DNA of 64,000 nucleotides from Diospyros lotus (taxonomy: Eukaryota; Streptophyta; Magnoliopsida; Ericales; Ebenaceae), in NCBI RefSeq assembly GCF_014633365.1, contig NC_068349.1, positions 37,897,192-37,961,191 on the forward strand, in the 5' to 3' direction. Shown in pieces: positions 59,181 through 64,000 of the stretch. Position 1 is the stretch's first letter. The number at the start of each line of letters is the position of its first letter. The notes below the pieces were generated by a model, which saw only the letters and a program-made list of their open reading frames with translations, was not told the origin of the DNA and made no database searches. Made by a program: the position numbers and the translations under genes.

Positions 59181-60480
59181 TTGGAATTTGGGTTTAGTGT
59201 TTTCAATTTGTGAAGGCTATTTTGATCTTTTAATATTTTCATTTTTAATTTAAATTTTTAAATAAAGAGTGAATCTGACAGATTAAATAGTGGGGTATAA
59301 GTGGTAAAGTGGGTATAGCATGCAATTAATTTGTTTGGGAATTATAAAAATGATTTTTTTTTCAAAAAAGGGGTTAGAAACAAATTTTCTATTTGGTGGT
59401 TGGTTAGTTTATGCAATTTCTACTATTTTTATATCATATAAAATGTGATATTCTTATTTTTATATTACATTTAATGAAGGAGTATTATATTATTAAAAAT
59501 AAAATAATATTTATTTTTAAATCAAACCAAGTTTAGAGGAGTGTATCAATATTTTTTTTAAAATCATACACACTCATTTAAAATATAAAGCAAAACTATC
59601 GATTATATTAGACAATTTATCAACTGTCTTGTGTTTTAGAAATTGGGTTGATGAATTGAACAAAAACGATTTACCTTTTTGTCAAAAGAGTCAACCAATT
59701 TTAACTTTAGAACAAAAGAGTCAACAGTTCTTGAGAATTATTGATAAGGAATTTTCACTATTTATAATTTTTATGTAAATTCAAAAAATATCATTCGTCA
59801 CTGTAACATGTTGAAAGTTTCTCAAAATTGTCAACCTATTTGATAAAACAATCAATCGTTTTCATGAAATTATTGATAGATTGCAAAATCTATCGACTAA
59901 ATTTTTAAAGAAGTCGATCATTTTTCTAAAGATGCCAAAAGTTTGCCTTGAGCTATAAAATTATTGATGGAATTATTCAACCGATTTGAAAAACTACCAT
60001 AGATTCTACCCTATTTTAAGCAAAACCAAAATATAATCCATGAACACAATAAATAAAAAATTAATACATAAACTCTCTGCATATATTTGCGACATTGATC
60101 TCTTCCATCCTTTATTTTTCTCTTCAACTTCAAAATCTTTAAATATTTTCTAGGGTCGCCTCCATCTCTCATCCTGAATCTCATTCCTTAATTTTCTTCA
60201 TTTGCATTTTTCAGAGTTCTTATGTCAAACCTTAACTCATTTATCACTTCCACACACCTCACTGTAAACTCAAAATTATGTCACTCAAAAAATCAACAAT
60301 CAATTAGTTGAAAAGAAAAAAAATCAAAAATAAAATCAAGTAATTTTATTTACATAAACTTTTTATTAAACTATCTTATTAAATAAAAAATAATAATAAT
60401 ATTTTTACAAACAAATACCTTACAAGAGTAGAATCTATTAGACCGAGAGGTGCTATGGCATACATCAAGAGGAGGAGTGG
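59181..60480. other. AT-rich intergenic DNA
   Basis: Part of 59650-60000 has repeated AAAGAGTCAAC and ATTGATAG-type phrases resembling a decayed version of the LTR to its right. No gene could be supported. Confidence 0.45.
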
Positions 60481-60489
60481 ATTGGTTAT

Positions 60490-61560
60490 TTTTAAAAACT
60501 CAATAGGACTTGAAATCTTTTTGACCCAATTGAGATTTTAGTGATTTAAAACATTAAACATATGAAATGACAAATATAAAGCTCAATGAATGTAAAAGCA
60601 AGAATGATAAATGACACAAAGAATTTATAGTGGTTCGGCTTAAACCAAGCCTAATCCACTACCTTAGCTCCTACTAAGGATTTTAAACCAATTCACTAAA
60701 ATCTTCTACTTACACAAGTAGGCCCTCTAGCTACACAAGCTAGAAAATACAACCTCCTACTTAAACCAAATAGGCCCTCTAGTTACACAAGTTAGGAAAT
60801 ACAAGAAGTGTAATAAAGAAAAGATCTAAGAGATAAATCTCTTAGTTACAATGATCTCTCAAAAATAAAGTACAAGGCTTGAATAAGATATTACAAATGA
60901 TAATCGAAACCTTTTTGGAGAGAAAAATTAAAGCACAGTCGATGTAAATAGAGACGAGTACAAATGTAAGCTTAATTCATTCATTCACGTCCATTCGTTT
61001 ACTCTTGATCATCCTTGAGTTGTATTTATAGACTTCCCAAAAGTTTTGCTCGAAACTAGCCGTTTATGATCGTTGAAATTTGAAAAATTAGCCGTTGGAA
61101 GCTTTCTGCGAAAAGAGATAGTCGACAGAAGATAATGGGTTAGTCGACTATATCTTCAAATAAAACTAGGCATAGTCGACAGACAAGAAAGTATAGTCAA
61201 CTATCTTCTAACACAAATTACTCATAGTCGACAAACACATTCACATAGTCGACAGATACAAAAATATGAAGAAGATTTTGAAAATCATATACAAATATAA
61301 TTGACAGAATAAAAACCATAGTCAACTATCCTTACATGATATTCGACAGCATGAAAAATAGTCGACAGAAGCCATATATAGTTGACAGATTATACAAGTA
61401 TAGTCGACAGCACTAAACCACACAGTCGATTATCCATTTTGAAAAAAATGAAAACTTAACTGATAACATGTAGAAGCACACTTGATTGATACAAAACATC
61501 ATAACATATTTACATTTCTTTAGTTTAAGTAAATGTCCTCATTTTGTTTAATTTATATTT
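60490..61560 (-). mobile_element. LTR fragment, minus strand
   Basis: Reading the minus strand, AGCCGAACCACTATAAATTC at about 60650-60630 is typical of the R-U5 part of plant LTR retrotransposons. Upstream of it (61100-61440) is an array of about a dozen degenerate ATAGTCGACAGA motifs spaced roughly 20-40 bases apart. Paired ACACAAG(C/T)TAG-type phrases occur at 60705-60800. Neither end nor a target-site duplication was established, and there is no coding domain. Confidence 0.5.
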
Positions 61561-62294
61561 TATCTTTTATTTACTTTAATATATAAATATAAATAAGAAA
61601 GTATCCCCATTGGATTCAATAAAAATATCTAAAAAATCAAAATCTATAAGAATAAGAAAGTAGCTTAAAATTTTGTGATTTTACCACCTCCAAGATATAC
61701 ACTTTCTATTTCTTGAAAAATTTTCTAAAAATCATTTTATCACTAATGAATGTTAGCTATTGAAATACTGGGAGTTAGTTTTCTAAAAAGAAAACATTTT
61801 CATATATATCCTTATAAGGTGCTAACCTTCCAGACTTAGAAAAATATGACTTTGAAATTTCGATACTTGAAATTCATTTGATTTTCATTCTCACAAAGTA
61901 ATACTTGATATTGAAATTGATTTATGTTAAAAACCACAATCTTGATTCATAATTTAGGGATTAAATAAAATATTATTTTTCATCTTCAAAACTAAGTATA
62001 CAAAAATAAAACAACAGAATCTTCTGTCTAGATTACTGATACTCCAAGATACCCATCTTGGTGCCTACATATCACAATGACAATACCTAACACGTCCCAC
62101 GTAGTTGAAATCAGGCTAATTGCTATTCCGATGTGATTGTGATGCAGTGAAAGCACTTGAACCTGATCTCAGTAGTATGTCCATCGATTATGTGATCTTT
62201 GATTTTTAATGAAAAGTAATAAAAGTTAGAATTTTGTATTGGGTGGAAGATGATAGACGTTAAGACTTTTCTTTTCTTTCATTTTATTTTTTTT
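61561..62294. other. Intergenic DNA
   Basis: No gene could be supported. The block at 62020-62190 is slightly GC-richer and featureless. Confidence 0.5.
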
Positions 62295-62610
62295 AGGTAG
62301 TATTTGTTAAGTAAGATATATACTAAAAAAGATAATATATGGAAAGCATTTCAAACTTTTGTCCTTTCCAATTCATTTGTTAAATTTATTTGGAGACACT
62401 TGAAAAAGAAAGTCATGTGACTTTTTTTTTTTTTTAATTTTTTCAGATATACTTATCTCTCTCATTCAAGATAAGTATATTTTGATCCTTACACATAAAA
62501 AAAAAATAACATTTGTATCTTTTAATATATTTCAAAAAATTTAATAAATAGTTTGATAAAAATTTTAAATACTTTACAATCTTATATTGACAATTCTATA
62601 TACTGGTATG
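62295..62610 (+). repeat. Dispersed repeat, copy 4 of 4 (MITE-like)
   Basis: Starts AGGTAGTATTTGTTAAGTAA. It contains GAAAGTCATGTGACTTT, CAGATATACTTATCTCTC, AAGATAAGTATATTTTGATC and TTTGATAAAAATTTTAAATA, matching 39985-40240 directly and 44010-44345 and 45065-45340 inversely. Confidence 0.62.
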
Positions 62611-63241
62611 AAAAATATTTTAATATTATTTTAATATAATTTTATTTTATTTATTTTAATAAACATTATTTTGAAGTTGGTTACGTGTGTAAATCACACA
62701 TAAGAGCATACAAGAAATTAGATTTATTTGATTCAAATATATATGACACATCAATATATTTGATTCAAAAGTTGAGGGAAAGATTTAAATAATTTTTTTT
62801 ATAAAATACGACACATCAATATATATAAACATTGTAATAGAGTGTTTAAAGAACACTCTTAAAAAAATCCGGTTTCCACGTGAAGCAGACAAGACGACGA
62901 AAACCCTGGGGGAGTAGCAATCACGTGAATCCATCAATTTAGCTTCTGTAATCTTTCTTAATTCACACCACGTGGCCGCGGCTAAACCCAAAAGCCATCC
63001 CCACAGCCACTGCATCTTTCTTAATTCACACGTGTCTTTTTATATGATTTTATTTAAATGAATAAAATTATATATTTTTTTTCAATTTATATCATTCAAA
63101 AATTAAAATTATCACAAAAAAATTATAATAAAATATATTAAATTAACTTATAAATACAAATACATAAGTATAATTGAAATAATAAAAAATTAAAAAAAAA
63201 CGTAAAAAGATCAAAGACAAAAATCTATATCTTTAATTTAG
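62611..63241. other. Intergenic DNA
   Basis: A minus-strand frame at 62785-63015 has a GC-richer part (62870-63010) with CACGTG-like motifs (TCCACGTG, ATCACGTG, CCACGTGG). These are G-box-like, but no gene is attached to them within the window. Confidence 0.4.
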
Positions 63242-63520
63242 TTTAAATACATTATGATATAACTCTATTAAGATAAAAATATGATAAAAGTAAAAGGGTA
63301 AATCACCCAAAAAAAAATCTAACTTATTCCTTATTTTTAATTTTTCATCATAAATTTATGTGAATGTTGTTTCGATCTAGACTCAATTTTTAATTTAGGT
63401 TCAATCTTACATCTCTTATTATAATATATTTATTGTTAATTATTGACATGACATGTTATATTAGATAATTTGAACGATAAGATAAAATAAAAACTTCCCA
63501 CTTAAAAGGATGAAAATTTT
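63242..63520 (+). repeat. Repeat block shared with 43255-43530
   Basis: The same orientation and order of blocks as the copy upstream of the plus-strand UGT, starting TTTAAATACATTATGATATA and running through ATGATAAAAGTAAAAGGGTA. It lies about 0.5 kb before the predicted third UGT promoter. Confidence 0.7.
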
Positions 63521-63900
63521 GTAACTTAACGACAGAATAGTCTACATTTAAATATGAAAAATTTATTTGTCAAATAAAATTTTAAATTTAATTTAAAATA
63601 TTTTATGAATTTAATATTTTAGTAATAGAATAATTCAGCCGCTAAAATTTATAATTTTAATTTTTTTAATTTTAGTGATAGAAGAATTATATGGTTAAAA
63701 GATTTAAATTTTAATTTAAATTTATTCTCATTTAGCGATGAATTTGTTCTCTTACTAAATAAATTTAAATATAATATATTTAAATATATTTATGTAATAT
63801 TTTCTCATTTACTCACTAAATATAAAATAAGCATGAAACAATATTATTTAGTGTCGTTAATTTTTGACAAAAGCTGTCAAGAAGAAACCCGGCCCCCAAG
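63521..63900. other. AT-rich DNA upstream of the predicted third UGT
   Basis: Dominated by TTTAAATTT-type sequence. No gene could be supported. Confidence 0.5.
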
Positions 63901-63921
63901 TGTCTCTGTTTTTGCTTTCCC

Positions 63922-64000
63922 AGTAGCCGCCAAATGCCTCCATTATAAATGCAGGCAAGCCCTCTACAGCACACCGCATCCCAATCCCAATCCCATCCCA
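63922..64000 (+). promoter_or_regulatory. Promoter/leader of a third UGT copy beginning past the window
   Basis: AGCCGCCAAATGCCTCCATT, ATTATAAATGCAGGCAAGCC and CGCATCCCAATCCCAATCCC align with 46015-46095 ahead of the plus-strand UGT. By that spacing the start codon should fall about 40 bases beyond the right edge. Only non-coding leader lies inside the window. Confidence 0.72.

Noticed and set aside
1..64000. CRISPR array, rRNA, pararetrovirus or intact retrotransposon gag-pol
   Set aside because: No regularly spaced identical repeats, no rRNA-like blocks, and no reverse transcriptase, integrase or movement-protein motifs were seen in any frame.

Overview
The window looks like nuclear DNA of a eudicot plant. 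It is strongly AT-rich, the genes have GT-AG introns and conserved plant-only families, and the intergenic space is full of MITEs and decayed LTRs. I cannot name the species from the sequence. There are no bacterial-style operons, no CRISPR array, no rRNA and no tRNA that I can support.

Six genes can be supported. (1) 18818-21729 (+) is a four-exon GH3 acyl-acid amido synthetase of the JAR1 (jasmonoyl-amino acid synthetase) type. (2) 25560-25949 (+) is an intronless small plant protein with a W-D-C-G-S-P-L-Y-D-S-Y-E-L core. (3) 33394-38282 (+) is a five-exon gene of the ENHANCED DISEASE RESISTANCE 4 / DUF3133 zinc-ribbon family (931 aa). (4) 41212-42140 (-) is a two-exon gene for a 51-residue single-pass membrane protein, found by joining two exons, with a cluster of site II (TGGGCY) promoter motifs. 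(5) and (6) 46134-47537 (+) and 48960-50363 (-) are two intronless, tail-to-tail UDP-glycosyltransferases of UGT72B type, each 467 aa. The last ~80 bases of the window repeat the promoter of the first UGT, so a third copy most likely starts just past the right edge. Genes 1 (jasmonate conjugation), 3 (defence regulation) and 5-6 (phenolic glucosylation) all belong to defence or secondary metabolism, but nothing in the sequence shows that they are co-regulated.

Layout: 1-17300 is a gene-free, repeat-rich arm with hAT-like elements, LTR relics and a ~370-bp tandem repeat. 17300-26000 holds genes 1 and 2. 26000-33000 is gene-free with a TTA-flanked MITE. 33000-42330 holds genes 3 and 4. 43250-50480 is the UGT pair inside a zone of related small repeats. 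50480-64000 is again gene-free and the richest in mobile-element structure: an LTR, three adjacent MITEs of different types, a solo LTR, a tandem array that starts with a perfect 59-bp palindrome, and a minus-strand LTR. I found no convincing previously undescribed enzyme system. The most unusual points are the shared two-residue insertion in the PSPG box of both UGTs, the 10-bp-TSD insertion in a UGT promoter, the palindrome-led tandem array, and the unnamed 51-residue membrane protein.
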